A stretch of DNA of 64,000 nucleotides, from assembly GCF_023073715.1 (NCBI RefSeq), contig NZ_JADPKA010000095.1, positions 1 to 64,000 of the forward strand, in the 5' to 3' direction. How positions within the stretch are numbered: the first letter of the stretch is position 1; the number at the start of each line of letters is the position of its first letter. Below the pieces are notes generated by a model. That model did no database searches, was not told where the DNA came from, and saw nothing but the letters and a program-made list of their open reading frames with translations. The translations under genes and the position numbers were made by a program. This document shows positions 46,572 to 55,845 of this stretch, piece after piece. This DNA is from Bradyrhizobium sp. 164 (GTDB lineage Bacteria; Pseudomonadota; Alphaproteobacteria; Rhizobiales; Xanthobacteraceae).

Positions 46572-48066
46572 ATGCTGTCTCGATGGCGCGAAGTCACGGC
46601 CCGCCGGCCGTGGCGGATTTCGGCGAAGCTGCTGATCATCTCGTCCGTGGTGACGGTGATCGGCTTCTCCGCCATTTGCGTCAATGTGATGCTGGACATG
46701 CGCCGCGGCGAGGAGTCGCTCGCCCGCCAGACCCTGGAGAATTTGGCGACGACCATCGAGTCCGACGTCAGCCGCAACATCGAGATTTATGACCTGTCGC
46801 TGAAGGCGGTCGCCGCCAACATGCTGCTGCCCGAGCTTGCGACGGTCTCGAAGCCGATCCGTCATCTGATCCTGTTCGACCATGCGACCACCGCGAGGCA
46901 TTTCGGCGCCATCCGGGTGTTCGATGCCGAGGGCCGGCTGACCATCGACGCCTCCACCCTCGACCCGCTGCCGGAGGTCAGGAGCGAGGAAGATTACTTC
47001 AGGGTTCATCGCGACAATCCGGACATCGGGCTCTTCATCAGCCGTCCCATGCTGTTTCGTGGCGCCTATTCCATCGTGCTAAGCCGGCGCGTCAGCGATA
47101 CCGACGGCGGCTTCATGGGCGTCGTCGCCGGCTCGATCCGATTCAGCTATTTCCACGAATTGTTCGAGCGGCTGAACCTCGACCCCGACGACAGCATCAC
47201 CGTGCTGAAGCGCGACCGCACCATCATGATGCGACGGCCGTTCGATCTCGACGTCATCGGCAAGAATCTCGGAACGCAGCAGAGCTGGAAGGCCGACAAT
47301 CTCAAGGCCGGCGGGTCCTATGCCGGCCAGGGTCCGGTAGACGCGACGCCGCGGCTCTATTCCCGAAGCGGCGACAGCGGGCCGCTGTTCGTGGTGGCGG
47401 GCAAGCCGCTGACCGCCGTGTTCGAGCTCTGGCAGAGGGAAGCCTATCGCATCGGCGCCGTGGTCCTGGCGCTGATCCTGCATGCTGGCCTCGACGCTGG
47501 TGCTCGCGCGCGAGATTGGCCGACGTGCCGAGGCCGAGCACAAGCTCGAGGAGATGGCGACGACGGACGCGCTCACCGGCCTGAAAAACCGCCGCAAGTT
47601 CGATTCCGTCATCGACGTCGAATGGCGCCGCGCGATGCGCCAGAAGGCGCCGGTCGCACTGTTGATGATCGATGCCGATCACTTCAAGGCTTACAATGAC
47701 ACGTTCGGTCACCAGGCCGGCGACCAGGTGCTGGTCGGCATCGCCATCTGCATTTCCGACTCGGTGAGCCGCGCCGGCGACTGCGCCGCGCGCTACGGCG
47801 GCGAAGAATTCGCCGTACTGCTGCCGAACATTTCGGCCGCGGATGCCTACAAGATCGCCGAGACGATCCGGCTCAAGGTGCAGGGCTGGTCCGACGATCA
47901 GGCGAGCACAACGGTCTCCTGCGGCATCGCCAGCCTCGTTCCCAGTGCCGGCATGGACTGGCCGGTCCTGGTCGCCGCCGCCGACAAGGCGCTCTATGCC
48001 GCCAAGGCCGGTGGGCGCAACCAGTCGGTGGTCGCGAGCTTGCCGCAGTTGTCGCTGGTGGCGTGA
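46572..48066 (+). pseudogene. Frameshifted diguanylate cyclase with periplasmic Cache-like sensor
   Basis: From ATG 46572 the frame gives a membrane helix (about residues 20-40) and a double-Cache-like sensor (VRSEEDYFRVHRDN and VLSRRVSDTDGG). A second helix follows (AVVLALIL), after which the frame breaks near 47480. The other frame continues from MLASTLVLAREIG into the catalytic domain: TDALTGLKNRRKFD, MIDADHFKAYND and RYGGEEFAVLLP (intact GGEEF). Two missing bases (TG) at the break would restore about 498 residues. All other motifs are intact, so the gene is either recently inactivated or misread. Confidence 0.8.
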
Positions 48067-48107
48067 GACGGCTGCCGTCGGCGACGAGCAGCGTGCCTAA
48101 TTTCGGT

Positions 48108-48231
48108 GTCGTCCCCGGCTAAAGCCAGGCCCCCTTACCCAAAAAGAGTCGTGGCACGAGCTGATCACCACGCGCCTGCGCCAAACACCGTCTCGGGGTA
48201 ATGGTCCTGGAGCGCTTGTCCAGGACGACGC
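48108..48231. repeat. Palindromic intergenic repeat, family D
   Basis: Starts TGTCGTCCCCGGCTAAAGCC and ends GGAGCGCTTGTCCAGGACGAC. Similar in layout to the element at 57473. Confidence 0.65.
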
Positions 48232-48238
48232 GAAGGAG

Positions 48239-49114
48239 CTACTGCCCCAGATACTTCTTCATCTCCGCGATCAGCCCATCGCGCAGCTCCGGGCGCTTCA
48301 TGCCGTAGGCGATGTTGGCGCGGAGGAAGCCGGGCTTGGAGCCGCAATCGTGACGCTCGCCCTCGAACTCGACGCCATAGAATTTCTGGGCCTTGGCAAG
48401 ACCGATCATGGCGTCGGTGAGCTGGATCTCCCCGCCGGCACCGCGCTCCTGGGTTTCGAGGATCTTGAAGATCTCGGGCTGGAGGATGTAGCGGCCGGTG
48501 ATCGAGAGGTTGGAGGGCGCGGTGCCCTTGGCCGGCTTCTCGACCATGCCGTCGACCTCGAACATCTTGCCGTTGCGCTTTCCGACCCCGCAGATGCCGT
48601 ATTGATGCGTCAGGTGATCGGGCACCGCCTCGACCGCGACGAGATTGGATTTCTCGCCGAGCGACGATGCCATATCGATCATCTGCTTCAGGCAACCCGG
48701 CGTGTTGAGCACGAGCTCGTCCGGCAGCACGACTGCAAACGGCTCGTTGCCGACGATGTCGCGCGCGCACCAGACCGCGTGACCGAGGCCGAGCGGCGCC
48801 TGCTGGCGCGTGAAGCTGACGGCGCCAGCGTCCGGCTGGTTCTGCGCCAGGATCTCCTGCTCGGCCGTCTTGCCGCGCGCCTCCAGCGTCGCGTCGAGCT
48901 CGAACATCCGGTCGAAATGATCTTCGATGACGTTCTTGTTGCGGCCGGTGACGAAGATGAAGTGCTCGATGCCGGCCTCCTTCGCCTCGTCATAGACGTA
49001 CTGGATCAGCGGCTTGTCGACGATGGTCAGCATTTCCTTCGGCATCGCTTTGGTGGCGGGCAGGACGCGGGTGCCGAGGCCGGCGACGGGGAATACGGCT
49101 TTGCGAATTTTCAT
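48239..49114 (-). CDS. galU: UTP-glucose-1-phosphate uridylyltransferase
   Basis: 291 residues from ATG 49114. It makes UDP-glucose for lipopolysaccharide and exopolysaccharide. Motifs: FPVAGLGTRVLPATKAMPKE (nucleotide-binding loop), PLIQYVYDEAKEAGIEH, PDELVL, and VEKPAKGTAPSNL with the Glu/Lys that bind glucose-1-phosphate. The divergent neighbour is a lytic transglycosylase. Confidence 0.96.
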   Translation of the reverse strand: MKIRKAVFPVAGLGTRVLPATKAMPKEMLTIVDKPLIQYVYDEAKEAGIEHFIFVTGRNKNVIEDHFDRMFELDATLEARGKTAEQEILAQNQPDAGAVSFTRQQAPLGLGHAVWCARDIVGNEPFAVVLPDELVLNTPGCLKQMIDMASSLGEKSNLVAVEAVPDHLTHQYGICGVGKRNGKMFEVDGMVEKPAKGTAPSNLSITGRYILQPEIFKILETQERGAGGEIQLTDAMIGLAKAQKFYGVEFEGERHDCGSKPGFLRANIAYGMKRPELRDGLIAEMKKYLGQ

Positions 49115-49314
49115 GGGATCGATCGAATACCTGAGGACGTGAACACAGCAATGGCATCTTGCTAGCCTGTTTGCAGCCGCCAACAAAGGCGGATGTGGGG
49201 CCTCGCCCCGACAGAGTTAAGAAAAAGGCCGTCACCAAAATTTCACCTTTGTTAAGCTATTGGCAACGCCTACCAGGCCTCCTGATGGCGGAATTTCAGG
49301 CCGATGGGTGGGAC

Positions 49315-50712
49315 ATGATGCAATCAGTGGCACGACTGGCAGGACGGACTGGGTCCGTGACCGGCGCGACGATGATTGCGGCGGCTTTGCTGCTGCCTGC
49401 ATGCGCGCACGCCCAGGCGCAGAACGGCCTATCGAACCTGTTCGGCGGCATCTTCTCCGCCCCGAACGCGGCGCCGTCGCAAGCCTTGCCCGGCCCCGGC
49501 AGCGCACAAACTGGAGCTCAACCTTGGAGCGGCGAGGACGGCGCCTCCGGCCATCCGCTGATGACGGCCGCTGCGATCCGCGAGGCCGCGGGCAATTTCA
49601 ACAATTGTGTCGCCGCGATGTGGCCGGATGCCGCACGCCGCAGCATCACGCAGGAGAATTTCCAGCGCTTCACCGCAGGCCTCAGCCCCGATTTGCGCAT
49701 CATGGATCTGATGGACTCGCAGCCGGAGTTCACCAAATCGATCTGGGACTACCTCGACATTCTCGTGAACGACAACCGCCTCGCCAAGGGCCGCGAGATC
49801 CTCGCCACATACAAGGCGCAGTTCGACGCCACCGAAAAGGCCACCGGCGTCGACCGCTACATCATCGCCTCGATCTGGGGCATCGAGTCCAATTACTCGA
49901 CGCAGATGGGCGACCGCAGCGTGCTGCAATCGACCGCGACGCTCGCCTGCATCGGCCGCCGCCAAACCTATTTCAAGGACGAATTCCTCTCCGCGCTGGA
50001 GATCCTCAACCGCGGCGATCTCAGGCCTGAGCAGCTGCGCGGCTCCTGGGCCGGCGCCTTCGGCCCGACCCAGTTCATGCCGACCGCATTCAAGCGCTTT
50101 GCCGTCGACGGCGACGGCGACGGGCGGCGCGACGTCGTCGACAATCCGACCGACCTGATCGCGTCGACCGCCAACAATCTGAAGAAGGACGGCTGGCAGG
50201 CCGGCCAGACCTGGGGCTACGAGGTCGTGGTGCCGCAAGGCTTCAACTACATGCTGGCCGACCGCGCCAAGGCGATTACGATCGCCCAATGGGAGAAGCT
50301 CGGGCTGAAGCGCCCGAACAACCAGCCCTTCCCGCATCCGGCCGAGAAGGCCTATCTGCTCGCGCCGGCCGGCGCGCAAGGACCAGGCTTCCTGATGCTG
50401 CAGAATTATCGCGTCATCATGAAGTACAATCCGGCCGAGGCCTATGCGCTGGCGATCGGGCATTTCGCCGACCGCTTGCGCGGCGGGGGCCCCTTCGTGC
50501 AGCCCTGGCCGCGGCAGGAACGGGAGCTGTCGCGCACCGAGCGGCTGGAGCTGCAGCAGCTGCTGGCCCAGCGCGGCTTCTACAAGGGCACCCCGGATGG
50601 CCAGTTCGGCGGCCAGACCCGGGAAGCCCTGCGCAATTTCCAGGCCTCAATCGGCGTGCCGGCCGACGGTTTTGCCTCCTCCGACGTGCTGGACCGGCTG
50701 CGCGGGCGGTAA
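49315..50712 (+). CDS. Lytic murein transglycosylase (MltB-type) with peptidoglycan-binding domain
   Basis: 465 residues from ATG 49315; ATG 49285 is also possible. A signal peptide (MIAAALLLPACAHA) precedes a variable linker and the SLT_2-type catalytic domain (about 95-385). The latter has IIASIWGIESNYSTQMG with the catalytic Glu, and GSWAGAFGPTQFMPTAFKRFAVDGDGDGRRD. A C-terminal peptidoglycan-binding domain follows (LQQLLAQRGFYKGTPDGQFGGQTREALRNFQ). It cleaves the glycan between MurNAc and GlcNAc to give 1,6-anhydro ends, in the periplasm. Confidence 0.93.
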   Translation: MMQSVARLAGRTGSVTGATMIAAALLLPACAHAQAQNGLSNLFGGIFSAPNAAPSQALPGPGSAQTGAQPWSGEDGASGHPLMTAAAIREAAGNFNNCVAAMWPDAARRSITQENFQRFTAGLSPDLRIMDLMDSQPEFTKSIWDYLDILVNDNRLAKGREILATYKAQFDATEKATGVDRYIIASIWGIESNYSTQMGDRSVLQSTATLACIGRRQTYFKDEFLSALEILNRGDLRPEQLRGSWAGAFGPTQFMPTAFKRFAVDGDGDGRRDVVDNPTDLIASTANNLKKDGWQAGQTWGYEVVVPQGFNYMLADRAKAITIAQWEKLGLKRPNNQPFPHPAEKAYLLAPAGAQGPGFLMLQNYRVIMKYNPAEAYALAIGHFADRLRGGGPFVQPWPRQERELSRTERLELQQLLAQRGFYKGTPDGQFGGQTREALRNFQASIGVPADGFASSDVLDRLRGR

Positions 50713-50882
50713 AATCGCGCCCAAAGTAACCCTGAACAGGGATTTTGGCAGGCAGCCTTGACCGGGGCGGCTGTTCCCCGGTGTATGGCAGAAGATTCTG
50801 CAACAGAATCTGCCCGTTTGGCGCCTGATTCCGTTATTATATTCGAGCCACTTCCAATCCCATTGCGCGTGCCCGAGATCGC

Positions 50883-52577
50883 ATGTCGAAGAAGTCCCTG
50901 TTCAAGGCGCTGACCGAGACCGGCCCATTGATCGCGCTGGGGACGGCGCTTGCGATCCTGGTGTCCGTCGCGGCCCCGGCCTCGGCGCAATTCTTCAACT
51001 TCCCCGGCTTCGGCGGCCCGCCACAGCGCGCGGCGCCACCGCCACCACGTGGTGGAGGTGGCGGCGGCTGGTTCGGCGGCGACTTCTTCGCACCATTCCA
51101 GCAACAACAGCCGCAGGCGCCGCGCCAGGATTTTTCGCGCGCGCCGGCGCCGGCCAAGCGCGACACTATCCCCGACAAGAACGTGCTGGTGATCGGCGAC
51201 GCCATGGCCGACTGGCTCGCCTATGGCCTCGAGGACGCCTACGCCGAGCAGCCCGACATGGGCGTGATCCGCAAGCACAAGACCACCTCGGGCCTCATCA
51301 AGTACCAGCCGAAGGGCGAGCCCGCGGATTGGGCGGCTGCGGCGAAGGGCATCCTCGAGACCGAGAAGCCCGAAATCATCGTGGTCATGCTCGGCCTCAA
51401 CGACCGCATCGCGATCCGCGAGCCTGTGGCCGACAAGTCGGACAAGGCCTCTGACAAGGACAAGAAGAACGACAAGGGCGCGCGCGGCAAGCCACCGGGC
51501 AAGCCCGGCGATGCCAAGCCCGACACCGCTGCCAAGCCTGAGGACAAACCCGCCGCGGATACTGACCTGCCGCAGGATGACGCCGACAACGCCGATACGC
51601 CGGCAGCCGCTGCGCCGGAGAAGACGGCGCGCAACCCGAATGGTCTCTACGAATTCCGCGACGAGCGCTGGATCGAGCTCTACGGCAAGAAAATCGAGGA
51701 ACTGGCCAACGTGCTCAAGGCCAAGGGCGTGCCGGTGCTCTGGGTCGGTCTTCCCGCCATCCGCGGGCAGAAGGGTACGGCGGACATGCTGTTCCTGGAT
51801 TCGCTCTACCGTGAAGGCGCAGCCAAGGCCGGCATCACCTATGTCGACGTCTGGGACGGTTTTGTCGACGAGGCCGGTCGCTTCCTTCAGAAGGGTCCGG
51901 ACTTCGAAGGCCAAATTCGTCAGCTCCGCAGCTCTGACGGCGTCTATTTCACAAAACCCGGCGCGCGCAAGCTCGCGCACTATGTCGAGCGCGAGATCAC
52001 GCGCCTGCTTGCGGGCCGCTCCGGTCCGATCGCACTGCCGAGCGAGCCGGCGACGCCCGACACCAGCGCCGAGCCCGGCAAGCCCGCGCCGCGGCCGCTG
52101 GCCGGACCGATCGTGCCGCTGGTCGCGGCCTCGATCTCGACCGATCAATTGCTGGGCGGGCCAGGCTCGCGTCCGGCCGCGGTCGATGCGCTCGCTGCGA
52201 AGACGATGGTGAAAGGCGAGCCGCTGAGCGCCCCCGCCGGGCGCGCCGACGACTATGCCTGGCCGCGCCGCGAAGTCGGACGCGAGCAGGCCAAGGGCGA
52301 TACGCCGATGGCGACGACGACGCCTGACGGCAGCGCTGCTCAGGGTTCACCGGGGGCGGCCGCCGCAATCGCGCCGCCAAAGCTCGCGCCGAAGAAGCCG
52401 CAGCAGCTTCCGCCGCAGCAGCCGGCACAGGCAGCGCCGTCATTCCGGGATTTCTTCGGCTTTGGCTCTCCGCAGCCACCGCGTCAACTGGCGCCAGCCC
52501 CAGGCTCCCGCAATCCGAATCCGGCGATCCCGCGGCCGCCGGGCAATGTCGGGCGCGCGGCGGAAGCGATCCGGTAA
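50883..52577 (+). CDS. Exported DUF459 protein with SGNH-hydrolase fold
   Basis: 564 residues. A signal peptide ends near AAPASAQ, followed by Gly/Pro-rich sequence to about residue 95. The SGNH-like core is LVIGDAMADWLAYGLEDAY, VVMLGLNDRI, VLWVGLPAIRGQK, FVDIWDGF-type (DVWDGFVDEAG) and SSDGVYFTKPGARKLAHYVE. A Lys/Asp/Ala-rich insert lies at about 180-245 and a long Pro-rich tail follows residue 395. The expected catalytic Ser of GDS is Ala here (GDA) and the usual DxxH is DGVY, so hydrolase activity is doubtful. It is probably an envelope protein. Confidence 0.85.
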   Translation: MSKKSLFKALTETGPLIALGTALAILVSVAAPASAQFFNFPGFGGPPQRAAPPPPRGGGGGGWFGGDFFAPFQQQQPQAPRQDFSRAPAPAKRDTIPDKNVLVIGDAMADWLAYGLEDAYAEQPDMGVIRKHKTTSGLIKYQPKGEPADWAAAAKGILETEKPEIIVVMLGLNDRIAIREPVADKSDKASDKDKKNDKGARGKPPGKPGDAKPDTAAKPEDKPAADTDLPQDDADNADTPAAAAPEKTARNPNGLYEFRDERWIELYGKKIEELANVLKAKGVPVLWVGLPAIRGQKGTADMLFLDSLYREGAAKAGITYVDVWDGFVDEAGRFLQKGPDFEGQIRQLRSSDGVYFTKPGARKLAHYVEREITRLLAGRSGPIALPSEPATPDTSAEPGKPAPRPLAGPIVPLVAASISTDQLLGGPGSRPAAVDALAAKTMVKGEPLSAPAGRADDYAWPRREVGREQAKGDTPMATTTPDGSAAQGSPGAAAAIAPPKLAPKKPQQLPPQQPAQAAPSFRDFFGFGSPQPPRQLAPAPGSRNPNPAIPRPPGNVGRAAEAIR

Positions 52578-52598
52578 ATCGTATCTCTGATTTGAGTC

Positions 52599-52637
52599 GT
52601 CATTCCGGGCGCGCGGAGCGCGCGCCCCGGATGACGG
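52599..52637. repeat. Palindromic repeat, family E, short copy
   Basis: CGTCATTCCGGGCGCG, GGAG, CGCGCGCCCCGGATGACG: a compact single-hairpin version. Confidence 0.75.
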
Positions 52638-52651
52638 GTCTAGCTGTTAGC

Positions 52652-53020
52652 CTAATAGCGCCAGCGCGGCGGCGGACGGCGGGCGGGGCGCGACATCAGA
52701 AGCGCGAGTGCGAAGCCGATGCCGGCCGCAGTCAGCAGCGCGCCGAGCGGGTTGTCCTGCACCTTGCGGGCGATGGCTTGCGTGCCGTCGCGGAACGTAT
52801 CGCCGCTGGCCTCATAGGCATCCTTGGCGTAGCTGGAGGCCGTGTCCGCAGCTTCGCGCGCCGCGTCCTTCGCCTGGCCGTACAGGTTCTGCACCGTGCC
52901 TGCGGCTTCCCGTGCCTTGCCTGAGGCCTGCGTTTTGGCGTCGCCCGCCATCTCGCCCACGGTGCCTTCCACGCCGCCTGCCATTTCCTTGGCTGATCCA
53001 ATGATCCGATCCGCGTCCAT
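52652..53020 (-). CDS. CsbD-like stress protein with C-terminal membrane helix
   Basis: 122 residues: MDADRIIGSAKEMAGGVEG, then GDAKTQASGKAREAAGTVQNLYGQAKD (CsbD repeat pattern), and a C-terminal helix PLGALLTAAGIGFALALLM followed by an Arg/Pro-rich tail as in DUF883 proteins. CsbD-like proteins are hydrophilic stress proteins; the helix suggests attachment to the inner membrane. Function not known precisely. Confidence 0.8.
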   Translation of the reverse strand: MDADRIIGSAKEMAGGVEGTVGEMAGDAKTQASGKAREAAGTVQNLYGQAKDAAREAADTASSYAKDAYEASGDTFRDGTQAIARKVQDNPLGALLTAAGIGFALALLMSRPARRPPPRWRY

Positions 53021-53084
53021 GATAATCCTCCTCGGTGATCAGCCGAAGTAACCGATCAGAAGCAGCGCGGTTCCTTGCCATGGC

Positions 53085-53822
53085 CTACAGAATGAGGCCG
53101 CCATCGACGACCAGCGTCTGCCCCACGATGTAGGACGACAGCGGCGAGGCCAGGAACAGCGCCGCGCCCGCCATGTCGGCCGGCGTGCCCAATCGCCGGA
53201 GCGGGATGCGCGCGAGCGCGCCTTCGAGCCGCTTGGGATTGTCGGTGGTCACCTTCGTCATCTTGGTGTCGACCAGACCGGGCGCGATGCCGTTGACGCG
53301 GATGCCGTCCTCGGCCCAGGCCTCGCCCAGCGTACGTGTCAATCCGACAGCGCCGGTCTTCGAGGCGTTGTAGGCGGGATTGCCCATGGTGGAATGATAG
53401 GCCGCGGTCGAGGACACCATGATCAGCACGCCCTTCGCATCCCGCAGCATGGAATGAAACCGCGTCGCGCAGGCCATCAGGCTCATCAGATTGACCTCCA
53501 CGACCTTGCGGAAGCCGGCCATCTCGAATTCGCCGCGGCGATAGAGCACCGCGCCTTGCGCGAGCACCAGGATGTCGAGCCGCTCGAAGGGTGGCTTGAA
53601 CGCCTCGATCGCCCCGGCATTGCTGACGTCGAGCTGAGCGAAGGCGAGGCCGGTGAGATCAGAGCCTTCCTCAATCGAATAATCCTCGGGCCGAGCGCGC
53701 GTGCCGCAGACGGCGACATGCGCACCCCTGGCGCGAAAAGCTTGCGCAATGCCGTTGCCGATACCGCTGGAACCGCCGACCACCAGCACCTGCCTGCCTG
53801 AGAAATCGAGCTCGTTTGCCAT
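53085..53822 (-). CDS. SDR-family oxidoreductase
   Basis: 245 residues from ATG 53822. The cofactor motif is LVVGGSSGIGNGIA, the central LAQG replaces the usual NNAG, and the active site shows SSTAAYHST, then AYNASK (Tyr and Lys). The C-terminus PLSSYIVGQTLVVDGGLIL is standard. Divergent from the second SDR gene with 97 bases between. A dehydrogenase for a small alcohol or ketone is likely; substrate unknown. Confidence 0.9.
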   Translation of the reverse strand: MANELDFSGRQVLVVGGSSGIGNGIAQAFRARGAHVAVCGTRARPEDYSIEEGSDLTGLAFAQLDVSNAGAIEAFKPPFERLDILVLAQGAVLYRRGEFEMAGFRKVVEVNLMSLMACATRFHSMLRDAKGVLIMVSSTAAYHSTMGNPAYNASKTGAVGLTRTLGEAWAEDGIRVNGIAPGLVDTKMTKVTTDNPKRLEGALARIPLRRLGTPADMAGAALFLASPLSSYIVGQTLVVDGGLIL

Positions 53823-53919
53823 CGCGGCCTCCCGCTTGTTTTTGCTTGTTTGACCTGTCTGCGGATCGATGCCAGCCTTGTCAATCATAACAAGAACAAG
53901 CAGGGCGCGAGGAAGCAGC

Positions 53920-54699
53920 ATGTCCGAATTCAAACAGCTCAGCCGGTCAGTAAAGGGCCTGACCGTCCTCGTCACCGGCGCGGCCAGCGGCATGGGACGC
54001 GCCACCGCGCGCGTGTTCGCCACCGAAGGTGCGAACGTTGCCCTGACCGATTATGACGAGCAAGGCGCGCATGCGGTTGCCAAGGAAATCGCGGCAAGCG
54101 GCGGAGCAGCGAGGGCGTGGAAGCTCGATGTTGCCGATGGCGACGAGATCAAGCGCGTGGTCGGCGATGTCGCGGCGCATTTCGGCGGGCTCGACATCGT
54201 CGTCAACAATGCGGGCATCTCAGTGCGGGTCGCGATCGATGACGAGGCCTATGAGGACGCATGGGCCAAAGGCCTCGCCGTGATGCTGACGGCGCATCCG
54301 CGCGTGATCCGCGCCGCGCTGCCGCATTTGCGCAAGTCGAAGTGCCCGCGCATCCTCAACATCGCCTCGACCGAGGCGCTCGGCGCCACTGCCCTGCACA
54401 GCCCCTATTCGGCGGCGAAGGGCGGCGTTGCGAGCCTCACCCGTTCGCTGGCGGTGGAGCTCGGCCGCGAGGGCATCACCGTCAACTGCATCTGTCCCGG
54501 CCCGATCCGCACGGCCATCACCGATCGCATCTCGGAGGAGCACAAGACCATCTACGCCAAGCGCCGCACTGCACTCGGCCGTTACGGCGAGCCCGAAGAG
54601 GTCGCGCATGTGACGCTCAGCCTGTGCCTGCCGGCCGCCTCCTTCATCACCGGTGCGGTGATCCCGGTCGACGGCGGCCTGATGGCCCGGAACGCGTAA
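53920..54699 (+). CDS. SDR-family oxidoreductase
   Basis: 259 residues from ATG 53920, with GAGGAA upstream. TVLVTGAASGMGRATARVFATEGA (TGxxxGxG), VVNNAGISV, IASTEALG, and PYSAAKGG (Tyr-xxx-Lys) are all present. The C-terminus is AASFITGAVIPVDGGLM. It lies upstream of the TfdA-like dioxygenase gene and is likely part of the same small catabolic cluster. Confidence 0.9.
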   Translation: MSEFKQLSRSVKGLTVLVTGAASGMGRATARVFATEGANVALTDYDEQGAHAVAKEIAASGGAARAWKLDVADGDEIKRVVGDVAAHFGGLDIVVNNAGISVRVAIDDEAYEDAWAKGLAVMLTAHPRVIRAALPHLRKSKCPRILNIASTEALGATALHSPYSAAKGGVASLTRSLAVELGREGITVNCICPGPIRTAITDRISEEHKTIYAKRRTALGRYGEPEEVAHVTLSLCLPAASFITGAVIPVDGGLMARNA

Positions 54700-54797
54700 G
54701 AGCCATGCGCGCGGCGCGTTGACATCGCCGGGCGCGGGAGGCATTTTTTTTCGCAAACGGAGCGGGAAAACTGCTCACAGATGCGGGAGAAATCGCC

Positions 54798-55684
54798 ATG
54801 ACGATCGCCATCCGGCAGCTTCAGAAGCATTTTGTCGGCGAGGTTTCGGGCCTCGATTTGCGCAAGCCACTCACGGCGGATGAGGCGCGCGAAGTCGAGG
54901 CCCGATGGACAAATATGCGGTGCTGGTCTTCCACGATCAGGACATCACCGACGAGCAGCAGATGGCGTTCGCGCTGAATTTCGGCCAGCGCGAGGATGCG
55001 CGCGGCGGCACCGTCACCAAGGAGAAGGACTATCGGCTGCAATCCGGCCTGAACGATGTCAGCAATCTCGGCAAGGACGGCAAGCCGCTGGCGAAAGACA
55101 GCCGCGCGCATCTGTTCCATCTCGGCAACTGCCTCTGGCATTCCGACAGCTCGTTCCGTCCCATCCCGGCAAAATTCTCGCTGCTGTCCGCGCGCGTGGT
55201 GAACCCGAAGGGTGGCAACACCGAATTCGCCGATATGCGCGCGGCCTATGACGCGCTCGACGACGAGACCAAGGTTGAGATCGAGGACCTCGTCTGCGAG
55301 CACTCGCTGATGTATTCGCGCGGCTCGCTCGGCTTCACCGAATACACCGACGAGGAAAAGGAGATGTTCAAGCCGGTGCTGCAACGTCTGGTGCGCACGC
55401 ACCCGGTGCATCGCCGCAAATCGCTGTACCTCTCATCGCATGCCGGCAAGGTCGTCGGCATGAGCGTGCCGGAGGGCCGTCTATTGCTGCGCGATCTCAC
55501 CGAGCACGCGACGCAAGCAGAGTTCGTCTACGTCCACAAATGGAAGCTGCATGACCTCGTGATGTGGGACAACCGCCAGACCATGCACCGCGTCCGCCGC
55601 TACGACCAGTCGCAACCGCGCGACATGCGCCGCGCAACGGTGGCGGGCACCGAGCCAACGGTACAGCAGCAGGCGGCGGAGTAG
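54798..55684 (+). pseudogene. Frameshifted TfdA-like 2-oxoglutarate dioxygenase
   Basis: From ATG 54798 the protein reads MTIAIRQLQKHFVG, EVSGLDLRKPLTADEAREVEA and then the frame breaks near 54903. One base is missing. The next frame continues MDKYAVLVFHDQDITDEQQM to a stop at 55684. Together they make about 295 residues of the TauD/TfdA family. The iron site is intact: LWHSDSSF (His and Asp) and MWDNRQTMHRVRRY (distal His, with the 2-oxoglutarate Arg after it). The type resembles the alpha-class TfdA genes of Bradyrhizobium. If the break is real, the first 35 residues are lost; an internal ATG at 54905 might still give a shortened protein. Confidence 0.8.
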
Positions 55685-55704
55685 CGCGTCATTCACGATG
55701 CGTG

Positions 55705-55808
55705 GTCATCGCCCGGCTTGATCCGGGCGATCCAGTACTCCGAGACGGTTGTGATCGCGCCGATAGGCTGCGGCGTACTGCATGCCCCGATCAAGCCGGG
55801 GCATGACA
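55705..55808. repeat. Palindromic intergenic repeat, family B
   Basis: GCCCGGCTTGATCCGGGC, GATCCAGTACTCCGAGACGG, GCTGCGGCGTACTGCATGC and CCCGATCAAGCCGGGGC. Confidence 0.85.
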
Positions 55809-55845
55809 GCGAGGGTGACGTACGACACCGGACGACGGCTAACAA

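Noticed and set aside
50580..52148. 522-codon minus-strand open frame opposite the DUF459 gene
   Set aside because: Shadow frame; runs across two real genes and contains no recognisable domain.
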